Assembly: GCA_003512175.1 (NCBI GenBank)
Contig: DOSP01000006.1
Coordinates: 901-6,500 of the forward strand
DNA from: Candidatus Kerfeldbacteria bacterium
GTDB taxonomy: Bacteria > Patescibacteriota > Patescibacteriia > UBA9570
Direction: 5' to 3'
DNA length: 5,600 bases
Shown here: positions 1 through 5,232 of the stretch, piece after piece
Position numbering within the stretch: position 1 is the stretch's first letter
How the letters are laid out: every line of letters begins with the position of its first letter
Notes under the pieces: generated by a model
The model's input: the letters and a program-made list of their open reading frames with translations, nothing else
Database searches by the model: none
Told to the model about the DNA's origin: nothing
Program-made: the position numbers and the translations under genes

Positions 1-1
1 T

Positions 2-412
2 ATGTCAGAAGAAACGAAGAATGAAGCGGTCGAAGTACCGGCCAAGTTCAAAGCCCTCATAGAGCAAATTGAACAGATGTCTGTCCTCGATCTAGCCGAT
101 TTGGTGAAAGTCCTGGAAAAGAAATTTGGTGTGTCCGCGGCTGCTCCGGTAGCCATGATGGCCGCCATGCCTGGTGCCGGTGCCCCAGCTGCCGAAGAAA
201 AAGATAGCTTCAATGTGGAGTTGACTGAAGTTGGCGCCAATAAAATTGCCGTCATTAAAGTCGTTCGCGAATTAACCAGTCTCGGTTTGAAAGAAGCCAA
301 AGATATGGTTGATGGCGCCCCCAAAGTCTTGAAAGAAGGTATCAAGAAAGAGGAAGCCGAAGCCATGAAGAAGAAAATTGAAGAATCCGGTGCCAAGGTG
401 ACGTTGAAATAA
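2..412 (+). CDS. rplL: 50S ribosomal protein L7/L12
   Basis: This is the L7/L12 stalk protein of the large ribosomal subunit. It forms dimers that dock on L10 and recruit and stimulate the translational GTPases (EF-Tu, EF-G, IF2, RF3). The 136-residue product has the family order: an N-terminal dimerisation helix pair at about 15-44 (MSVLDLADLVKVLEKKFGV), an Ala/Met/Pro-rich hinge at about 45-66, and the conserved C-terminal domain at about 67-136. The C-terminal domain carries the GTPase-contact helix region KIAVIKVVRE, LGLKEAKDMVD and the ending GAKVTLK. It is slightly longer than the usual 120-128 residues because of a charged N-terminal extension (residues 1-14), a style I associate with candidate-phyla bacteria. 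Only one base precedes the ATG, so the ribosome binding site and the expected upstream rplJ cannot be seen, and a start further upstream cannot be excluded. A strong terminator follows, so this is probably the last gene of its operon. Confidence 0.97.
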   Translation: MSEETKNEAVEVPAKFKALIEQIEQMSVLDLADLVKVLEKKFGVSAAAPVAMMAAMPGAGAPAAEEKDSFNVELTEVGANKIAVIKVVRELTSLGLKEAKDMVDGAPKVLKEGIKKEEAEAMKKKIEESGAKVTLK

Positions 413-427
413 CTGTCTCCCGAAACC

Positions 428-465
428 AAAAGTAGATACGCATTGCAATGCGTCTCTACTTTTTT
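428..465 (+). terminator. Rho-independent terminator of rplL, possibly bidirectional
   Basis: A long hairpin begins 15 bases after the rplL stop. AAAAGTAGA (428-436) pairs with TCTACTTTT (455-463). After a single T437/C454 mismatch, ACGCAT (438-443) pairs with ATGCGT (448-453) around a TGCA loop. A run of six T follows (460-465). On the minus strand the same stem is followed by TTTTGGTTT, a weaker U-tract. It could therefore also stop transcripts of the convergent gene, whose stop codon lies at 470-472, just before the stem. Confidence 0.9.
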
Positions 466-469
466 ATGT

Positions 470-2635
470 TCAGATTGTTATCGAATACACCTTATTCCCA
501 GCCACAACGTAGACGGTGTTGGCGTCAGCGTCATACACTACATCGGTGGCCTGAGCGAAGGCGGGAGACGAGTACTGGGCGCGTAGACTGCCGTCACCTT
601 CTAGCACCACGATACGTTGTGTGGTTGGATTAAGCACAATGAACGGATCAGTTGGATCGTTTTTTATTAAGCGTGTAGCACCAGCCAGACTGGGACTAAA
701 AGCGTCCATTTCAAAGTCAGATTTCTCACCACTGTCATATTTGTTCAAGACACCATCGGCCAATAGAACATAAATGGAACCATCAATATCGAACGATACG
801 GCGTTGGATACATCTACTCCGTCATTCAGCCAGCTGGTTGAATCGGTATAGCTGCTGCCGGATTTTTGTAAACGCACAATGCGGTTTTGCTGAGCGGCCA
901 ACACATACAGGCGATCACCAAACACGTCCATATCCGTTACGACCAAATCATTATCTTTCAGCTGAACAGTGACATCACTGGTTTTCTCCAATACCGGATT
1001 AAACTGCACAAAATCCGTATTGCCAATCACTGCTAAACTGGTCGCAGCGGTATCATTTTCTATACTGCGATACCCGCTGGTGGTGGCAGCATCAACTAAG
1101 ACATTCGTTACCTCTTGTTTTTCAATATTCAATCGCCAGATACCGGCGGAACCTTGCGCAAAGCCAAAGACATTTTTCCCAATCAAGGCCATGGTTCCAA
1201 TCGTCGCCGAACCGACACTGGTGGAGAAATCACCCACTACCGTTGGCTCAGTCACAATGGTGACCTTATTCACGGCCCCATCCAGCTGGTTAATCCGGCC
1301 TTGCAGCTGGCTGCCAGACACTTCATAGGCTTCCGAATCCTTAGGAATACCGGCCAATAACTCACTGGCCTTGGCCAAACTCGTCCGCGCCCCAGATTCA
1401 TCCTTCATCAACTGTTTTGACTCGGTTTCACCTAATAGGTTATCGACTTCCTGTAAGGTAGCGGCGTATTGTTCATTGAGATCAGCTTTATCGTTTGAGC
1501 GGTCATTGGTGAACACACTGATCACAAACACCAAAACGGTAGCCGCTAGAAAACTAACGAAAATCTTTTGCGCGAGGCTTAATCGTTTCCACCAGCCAGC
1601 GGCGCCAGACACCGAACCACCCACGGTGGCGGAAATCGTGTCTCGATTACGAAATAATTTCTGAATCATCTGCCCCAGCCATTTGGCGATGTTTCCCACT
1701 ATCACCATGAATTGTTTGCCCAGGTTCAATAGGAATCGCCCAGTTAATTGGAGGGCGTTGACATAGGGATTCTGTGACCGAACATAATTATCACTCACCG
1801 CGCGGCGTTGCTCGGTATTTTGGACGCGCTTCTTCAAGGCTGGCCAAATCGATGGAGTTAATAAATCGCCGGTGGCCTTTTCCTGCTCAATTAACTTCGA
1901 CATCGAATCGCCCGATTCGGTAAAATCACTGCGGTCTAATTCTGGATGATCTGCACTCGGCGCCACTGCCTTTACATTCTCAAACTTTATGATAAAGGCA
2001 GCAATATTGGCCAGGGTATCTTGTTCGGACAGTACGCCATTGAGATAATCCACCGCTTCACTGGCGGTATGATCTTTCACAATGCGCCGGAGTTTTTCGA
2101 GAGATAAATAATCCAGCAGATTGCCAGTAGTAAACAGTAGACCGCCACGCTCGGGGCATTTCCCGGCGACAATTGAGCTAAATAATTTCAATGGTTGCAC
2201 CTCGGTGGTTTGTGAACGCTGAATAATGTCGGAAATGGTTTCGCCCTGAACCAAGTATCCATCCACTTTACCGCTGGTGCTCACATACACTGACGTATCA
2301 TGAATGACACCAAGCAGGGCATTACACTGGTAGGTCCAAGCTTCACCGTGAGCGTTAATCAAATCATGCACGGCATTGTTCACCTTGTGTAAGGCACGCT
2401 CAAAGGCGGCTTCGGTTTCAAAATCACTGGAGCGATACAAGGCTTCACTGAAGGTCTCATCAATGGTTTGAACAATCTGTTCCGTAAATGGTTCGGCTTG
2501 ATCAAATTCAATCAAGGCAAACGCTCGACCCAGATTTTTATCCTCCAATGGTGTCGGTTGAGCAGCAAACAGATGAATGGCATTTCGGCCGTCAGTCCGA
2601 TCCAGAAACAGCTCACCAAATACCGGCTTATTCAT
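470..2635 (-). CDS. Single-pass membrane protein: PP2C-like domain, TM helix, beta-propeller
   Basis: Exact function unknown; 721 residues. Residues about 1-220 look like a degenerate PP2C (PPM) phosphatase fold. FERALHKVNNAVHDL resembles the family's long helix, VYVSTSGKVDGYLV sits where GDSR-type strands lie, and LLFTTGNLLDYLSLEKLRRIV matches the SDGLWDxLS region. The metal-binding Asp residues of those motifs are missing, so it is probably a pseudophosphatase. Residues 221-350 are a low-complexity linker with an amphipathic stretch at 300-328. A transmembrane helix follows at about 356-375, preceded by KR and K residues, so the N-terminus is predicted cytoplasmic. A helical, coiled-coil-like part (383-455) comes next, then about 465-721 form repeated short beta-strands ending in phrases such as GSIYVLLADGVLNKYD and NTVYVVAGNKVYSI, as in NHL/WD-like propellers. 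This layout suggests a transmembrane sensor or scaffold. The start is supported by TATAAT 7 bases upstream. The gene converges on rplL and diverges from the wHTH gene. Confidence 0.85.
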   Translation of the reverse strand: MNKPVFGELFLDRTDGRNAIHLFAAQPTPLEDKNLGRAFALIEFDQAEPFTEQIVQTIDETFSEALYRSSDFETEAAFERALHKVNNAVHDLINAHGEAWTYQCNALLGVIHDTSVYVSTSGKVDGYLVQGETISDIIQRSQTTEVQPLKLFSSIVAGKCPERGGLLFTTGNLLDYLSLEKLRRIVKDHTASEAVDYLNGVLSEQDTLANIAAFIIKFENVKAVAPSADHPELDRSDFTESGDSMSKLIEQEKATGDLLTPSIWPALKKRVQNTEQRRAVSDNYVRSQNPYVNALQLTGRFLLNLGKQFMVIVGNIAKWLGQMIQKLFRNRDTISATVGGSVSGAAGWWKRLSLAQKIFVSFLAATVLVFVISVFTNDRSNDKADLNEQYAATLQEVDNLLGETESKQLMKDESGARTSLAKASELLAGIPKDSEAYEVSGSQLQGRINQLDGAVNKVTIVTEPTVVGDFSTSVGSATIGTMALIGKNVFGFAQGSAGIWRLNIEKQEVTNVLVDAATTSGYRSIENDTAATSLAVIGNTDFVQFNPVLEKTSDVTVQLKDNDLVVTDMDVFGDRLYVLAAQQNRIVRLQKSGSSYTDSTSWLNDGVDVSNAVSFDIDGSIYVLLADGVLNKYDSGEKSDFEMDAFSPSLAGATRLIKNDPTDPFIVLNPTTQRIVVLEGDGSLRAQYSSPAFAQATDVVYDADANTVYVVAGNKVYSITI

Positions 2636-2651
2636 GGAGCTTATTATACGA

Positions 2652-2666
2652 AAGTATGGTATACTT
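2652..2666. promoter_or_regulatory. Candidate operator dyad between divergent genes
   Basis: AAGTAT-GGT-ATACTT is a perfect 6-base inverted repeat with a 3-base centre. It covers the whole -10 hexamer of the rightward promoter and lies in the spacer of the leftward one, touching its -35. A protein bound here should block both promoters. The obvious candidate binder is the winged-helix protein encoded immediately to the right, giving autoregulation. Binding is inference. A dyad this short and AT-rich can also arise because TATACT-type sequences are partly self-complementary. Confidence 0.5.
2657..2665 (+). promoter_or_regulatory. Extended -10 promoter of the wHTH regulator gene (leaderless)
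   Basis: TGGTATACT is an extended -10 element (TGn followed by TATACT at 2660-2665). No convincing -35 is present at the right spacing, which is common for extended -10 promoters. The ATG at 2673 lies 7 bases after the hexamer, so the expected transcription start falls at or next to the start codon, and no Shine-Dalgarno sequence is present. The element overlaps the opposing minus-strand promoter, so the two probably compete for polymerase. Confidence 0.75.
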
Positions 2667-2672
2667 GTCTAT

Positions 2673-3221
2673 ATGCTTGAACAACTATTTGGTTCACGCA
2701 CGCGCGTGAAGCTGTTACGCTTATTTGTCAGTCACCCAGATCAACGCTGGTATGTGAGAGAATTAACCCGTACCGTGCATGAGCAAATCAATTCGGTTCG
2801 CCGGGAATTGGGCCATTTGGAACAACTCGGGTTCATCCAGTCCACCATGGAACAGCGTAAAAAGTACTACAGCGTTAATCAACGCTTTACGCTTTATCCG
2901 GAACTGAAGGCCTTGATGATTAAGGCTCGGGTAACGCTTGAGAAAGACCTGATTGAGCGGATCTGTCGATCACACAAAGTCAGTTATGTCAGCTTACATG
3001 GGTACTTTGTGGATGATCCAGCCAGTGCCATCGACCTGTTCATTGTTGGGGATATTCCGGTTCGGCAGCTGCGGCAGTTATTGGATGATTTCAAAACGCA
3101 GTTTGGCCGAGAATTACGGTACACCCATATGACCCAAGCGGAATACCGATATCGGCGCGATGTGACGGATAAGTTTCTCTTTAGTATCTTGAATAGCCCT
3201 CATATTGTGCTATACTCCTAA
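2673..3221 (+). CDS. Winged-helix transcriptional regulator with nucleotidyltransferase-like domain
   Basis: A probable DNA-binding regulator of 182 residues. Residues 5-70 are an ArsR/MarR-like winged helix: LFGSRTRVKLLRLFVSHP opens it, WYVRELTRTV and HEQINSVRRELGHLEQLGFI form the helix-turn-helix with recognition helix at about 37-50, and the wing runs through EQRKKYYSVN (60-69). Residues about 80-98 are a linking helix. Residues 103-180 resemble a nucleotidyltransferase (MNT/pol-beta-like) fold, with AIDLFIVGDI at 119-128 and a YTHMTQAEYRYR segment. The usual GS and DxD catalytic pattern is absent (LHG, then a single D121), so this domain is probably a binding or dimerisation module. Proteins of this architecture are, as I recall, widespread in candidate-phyla bacteria without a proven target. 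I chose ATG 2673 over an in-frame ATG at 2577 because the promoter lies between them and homologue-like sequence begins at MLEQLFGS. Autoregulation and control of the divergent gene are plausible. Confidence 0.87.
   Translation: MLEQLFGSRTRVKLLRLFVSHPDQRWYVRELTRTVHEQINSVRRELGHLEQLGFIQSTMEQRKKYYSVNQRFTLYPELKALMIKARVTLEKDLIERICRSHKVSYVSLHGYFVDDPASAIDLFIVGDIPVRQLRQLLDDFKTQFGRELRYTHMTQAEYRYRRDVTDKFLFSILNSPHIVLYS
3189..3216 (+). promoter_or_regulatory. Extended -10 promoter of the slipin gene (leaderless)
   Basis: TTGAAT (3189-3194), a 16-base spacer and TATACT (3211-3216) preceded by TG at 3208-3209 form a good extended -10 promoter inside the last codons of the regulator gene. The slipin ATG follows after 7 bases (CCTAACT), with no Shine-Dalgarno sequence. 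The spacing and hexamer are the same as at the regulator's own start. The slipin operon may thus be transcribed from here as well as by read-through from 2673. Confidence 0.72.
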
Positions 3222-3223
3222 CT

Positions 3224-3994
3224 ATGGGACAAATTCTAGCCGGTATATTCACTTTAGGTCTGTTTGGCGGAGTTGGTTTGATTATTGTGTTGGTGATGTT
3301 TTTGCGGGAAATCAAACAGTATGAACGCGGTCTGCTGTTTACGATGGGTAAGTATACCGGCATCAAACAGCCAGGTTGGCGGGTGATTGTGCCAGTGTTT
3401 CAAAAGCTGCACAAGGTAGATATTCGGACAAAAGCCGTGGATGTGCCGGATCAAGATGCCATTACCAAAGATAACGTGTCAGTCCGGGTCAATGCTGTGA
3501 TTTACTACAAAGTAGCCGATCCTATGAAAGCTATTTTGGAAGTGGAGAGTTATTTCTATGCTACCTTACAGCTGGCTCAAACCACCATGCGGAATGTGGT
3601 GGGTGAAGTAACGTTAGATGAATTGCTGGCGAATCGAGATGATGTTGCCAAGCGCATTATGAGTATCGTCGATAACGCGGCTGATCCCTGGGGAATTGAT
3701 GTGGTAAGCGTCGAACTCAAGCATATTGAATTACCCGAAGGCATGAAACGCACCATGGCCAAGCAAGCCGAAGCTGAGCGTGAGAAGCGAGCTACGATCA
3801 TTAATTCTGAAGGTGAAGTGGTAGCGGCAGAAAATTTGGCGAAAGCGGCTGGCATGATGGCCGCCGCACCCGGGGCACTGCACCTGCGTACCTTGAATAG
3901 TATCAATGATATTTCGTCTGATGAATCAAACACGGTAGTATTTGTGACGCCGATCGAGATATTGAGAGCAATTGAAGGCTTTGTCAAAAAGTAA
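3224..3994 (+). CDS. Slipin / stomatin-like SPFH (band 7) membrane protein
   Basis: A membrane-anchored scaffold of the SPFH family; such proteins oligomerise at the membrane and organise microdomains or regulate partner proteases. The 256-residue length is typical of prokaryotic slipins. A hydrophobic N-terminal anchor spans about 5-27. The SPFH domain follows from about 30 (LREIKQYERGLLFTMGKY) with PGWRVIVPVFQ and VDIRTKAVDVPDQDAITKDN. The stomatin signature TTMRNVVGEVTLDELLANRD lies at 120-139, then WGIDVVSVELKHIELPEGMKRTM. The helical EAEREKRATIINSEGE segment (183-198) and an Ala-rich region lead to a conserved slipin-like end (NTVVFVTPIEIL). The start is two bases after the regulator's stop and 7 bases after an extended -10. 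The usual NfeD-type partner gene is not visible on either side. The next gene starts four bases after its stop, which suggests coupling. Confidence 0.94.
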   Translation: MGQILAGIFTLGLFGGVGLIIVLVMFLREIKQYERGLLFTMGKYTGIKQPGWRVIVPVFQKLHKVDIRTKAVDVPDQDAITKDNVSVRVNAVIYYKVADPMKAILEVESYFYATLQLAQTTMRNVVGEVTLDELLANRDDVAKRIMSIVDNAADPWGIDVVSVELKHIELPEGMKRTMAKQAEAEREKRATIINSEGEVVAAENLAKAAGMMAAAPGALHLRTLNSINDISSDESNTVVFVTPIEILRAIEGFVKK

Positions 3995-3998
3995 TTAT

Positions 3999-4109
3999 AT
4001 GCACGATAAGTGGTCAAAACATGCCAAGCTTGCCGCCATCATCAATAACGTATTGGCGGTGTTCGCTTTGTTTCTGGCCGCGACCATGATTTATCTCTAT
4101 CTCAAATGA
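3999..4109 (+). CDS. 36-residue single-pass membrane microprotein
   Basis: Unrecognised. The reading frame encodes MHDKWSKHAKLAAII followed by a hydrophobic helix at about residues 12-34 (NNVLAVFALFLAATMIYLYL), ending in Lys. The basic N-terminus predicts the N-in orientation. Support for its being real: it fills an otherwise empty gap exactly, starts four bases after the slipin stop, and its TGA overlaps the ATG of the lipoprotein gene as ATGA (4106-4109). That arrangement points to translational coupling. There is no Shine-Dalgarno sequence. By position it could be a small partner or regulator of the slipin; that is inference. It could also be a chance frame that only carries ribosomes forward. 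Confidence 0.65.
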   Translation: MHDKWSKHAKLAAIINNVLAVFALFLAATMIYLYLK

Positions 4110-4474
4110 GGCGCAGCCAGCCGTGGCTAGTGATCGGCATATTTTTTTTCGTTGGCTGCGGGGCAGTGCCACCGGCGGCAGAGACAGGGCCGTCACTGGC
4201 CACAGCTGTATCGGACAATCGGCAATATGTTGCTACGGTCACAGCGGTGGGTGACAAATATGCCTTGCTGTTAGACGGTGATGTGATTCTTGGCTTAGAC
4301 GCTATACCAACTGAATTGGAATTTTCACCGACGAACGATGCCTTGTTGGTGGTTGTCAGCGGAGACTTGTATCGGTATGATATACCGGCTCGCCAGGCTA
4401 CCCGGTTATATGAAGGAGTACTTTCCGCCGAGTTTTCGCCGAGCGGGCAAGATATTGATTATGTTGATATTTAA
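4106..4474 (+). CDS. Small predicted lipoprotein with propeller-like repeats
   Basis: Function unknown; 122 residues. The N-terminus is a lipoprotein signal: MRRSQPW, a hydrophobic stretch LVIGIFFF, then FVGC with the lipidated Cys predicted at residue 18. The mature part has two repeats of TolB/WD40-like style. One includes TELEFSPTNDALLVVVSGDLYRYDI (about 69-93) and the other LSAEFSPSGQDIDYV (about 106-120). Two blades cannot close a propeller, so the protein is either a remnant, a subunit that assembles with others, or a shorter beta-fold. The start overlaps the microprotein stop (ATGA), and the end overlaps the membrane-protein gene by 14 bases. There is no sign of a frameshift extending the propeller. 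A run of eight T lies in the signal-peptide region (4142-4149). Confidence 0.8.
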   Translation: MRRSQPWLVIGIFFFVGCGAVPPAAETGPSLATAVSDNRQYVATVTAVGDKYALLLDGDVILGLDAIPTELEFSPTNDALLVVVSGDLYRYDIPARQATRLYEGVLSAEFSPSGQDIDYVDI

Positions 4475-5228
4475 ACGCGCTACGCCGTATTGGACCACAC
4501 TCAGCAGTATGCTCCTGCTGTGGTTAGGCGTGACTCAGCCAGGCTACTGGTGGTTGTGGAGTATTGTGTTAGCAATCTTACCCATAGTGGTTATTGTCAT
4601 CATGCGGCAGCCACACTGGCGCTACGAATACGTTGGGCTCACGTTACCGATGCTGATGTTGTTGTTGGGTGGGTTTACTTTTTTACTGATTCAGGAACAG
4701 TGGTTGATTCAACTGATTGTGGTGATTGTCACTGGCACATTTTTTTTCTTGTTCCAAAAGAATCTGTCGGTATTTTTGTTTGAGCCGGCTAAGTATATTC
4801 CGTTTTCGCTGGAACATATTTCTATTTACAGCACAGTGTTAGCGTCATTTTATGTCTACGTCAGTTTGTTTATTTTTTCGATATTGCGCTTAACGCGCTT
4901 ACGCTACATTTTTATCGCGGCATTAGTGCTGTCGGCCATGATGATTTGGCAAACCTTTTGGATTCAAAAAATTGCTTGGCAGAAGGCCCGCTGGTTTGTG
5001 CTGGTGTTAAGTGTTGTACTGACAGAAGTGGTGGTTGCGTTGTATTACTGGCCGGTCAGTTTTTTTGTATCTGGTATTACGATGACCTTATTGATGTATG
5101 TGTTGTTGCATCTCAGTCGTCACCATCTCACCAATACGTTGACACGGCAGATCGTCATCCGCTATTGTGTGACCGCCGCCGTGGCGCTGGTGTTGTTACT
5201 GGTGTCGGCGGACTGGTATTATCACTAA
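4461..5228 (+). CDS. Polytopic integral membrane protein of unknown function
   Basis: Not recognised. The 255-residue product is almost entirely hydrophobic and rich in aromatic residues. By eye there are about nine transmembrane segments, near residues 9-25, 29-48, 57-77, 80-98, 121-142, 148-167, 177-196, 198-217 and 231-250. Short basic loops lie between some of them (RLTRLR 143-148, and SRHHLTNTLTR 219-229). No transporter or enzyme motif stands out. The chosen ATG at 4461 overlaps the lipoprotein gene by 14 bases and gives a normal membrane-protein N-terminus (MLIFKR, then a helix). In-frame ATGs at 4338 and 4410 lie deeper in the lipoprotein gene and would add a non-hydrophobic tail. No Shine-Dalgarno sequence precedes 4461, so translation probably depends on coupling with the upstream gene. 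It is followed after four bases by the protease-like gene. Confidence 0.82.
   Translation: MLIFKRATPYWTTLSSMLLLWLGVTQPGYWWLWSIVLAILPIVVIVIMRQPHWRYEYVGLTLPMLMLLLGGFTFLLIQEQWLIQLIVVIVTGTFFFLFQKNLSVFLFEPAKYIPFSLEHISIYSTVLASFYVYVSLFIFSILRLTRLRYIFIAALVLSAMMIWQTFWIQKIAWQKARWFVLVLSVVLTEVVVALYYWPVSFFVSGITMTLLMYVLLHLSRHHLTNTLTRQIVIRYCVTAAVALVLLLVSADWYYH
5214..5222 (+). promoter_or_regulatory. Possible internal extended -10 element before the protease-like gene
   Basis: TGGTATTAT is an extended -10 match in the last codons of the membrane-protein gene, with a weak -35 (TTGTTA at 5193-5198, 18-base spacer). The following ATG is 10 bases beyond the hexamer, so a transcript would have only a few leader bases. 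The match is weaker than at 2657 and 3208, and it may simply reflect the Trp-Tyr-Tyr codons there. Confidence 0.3.
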
Positions 5229-5232
5229 TCAG

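Larger units (their letters stand above)
2643..2671 (-). promoter_or_regulatory. Promoter of the 721-residue protein gene (leaderless)
   Basis: Read on the minus strand, TAGACA (2671-2666, five of six matches to TTGACA), a 17-base spacer and a perfect TATAAT (2648-2643) form a near-consensus sigma-70-type promoter. The ATG at 2635 starts after exactly 7 more bases (AAGCTCC), where transcription itself should begin. No Shine-Dalgarno sequence fits in that space, so the mRNA is predicted to be leaderless. Confidence 0.8.

Noticed and set aside
969..1664. Open plus-strand frames opposite the 721-residue protein gene
   Set aside because: They are antisense shadows: no promoter or ribosome binding signal precedes them, their products lack recognisable features, and the minus-strand protein has clear domain structure throughout.
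2577..2672. In-frame upstream ATG that would lengthen the wHTH regulator by 32 residues
   Set aside because: The extra residues would be encoded antisense to the start of the divergent gene and before the rightward promoter. The family-like sequence starts at MLEQLFGS (2673).
4142..4149. Run of eight T in the lipoprotein signal region (a second one at 4740-4747) as a phase-variation tract
   Set aside because: Both runs are simply two Phe codons plus part of a third in hydrophobic helices, both frames are intact, and eight bases is short for a switch. No repeat-length variation can be seen from one sequence.
4338..4460. Upstream in-frame ATGs (4338, 4410) for the polytopic membrane protein
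   Set aside because: They lie within the lipoprotein gene and would add a non-hydrophobic tail of up to 41 residues. ATG 4461 gives a normal membrane-protein N-terminus and a short overlap.
4461..4474. Frameshift joining the lipoprotein and the membrane protein into one gene
   Set aside because: The lipoprotein frame ends at a clean TAA with no slippery site at the overlap, and the membrane protein has its own ATG and a typical helix start. A 14-base overlap fits ordinary coupling.
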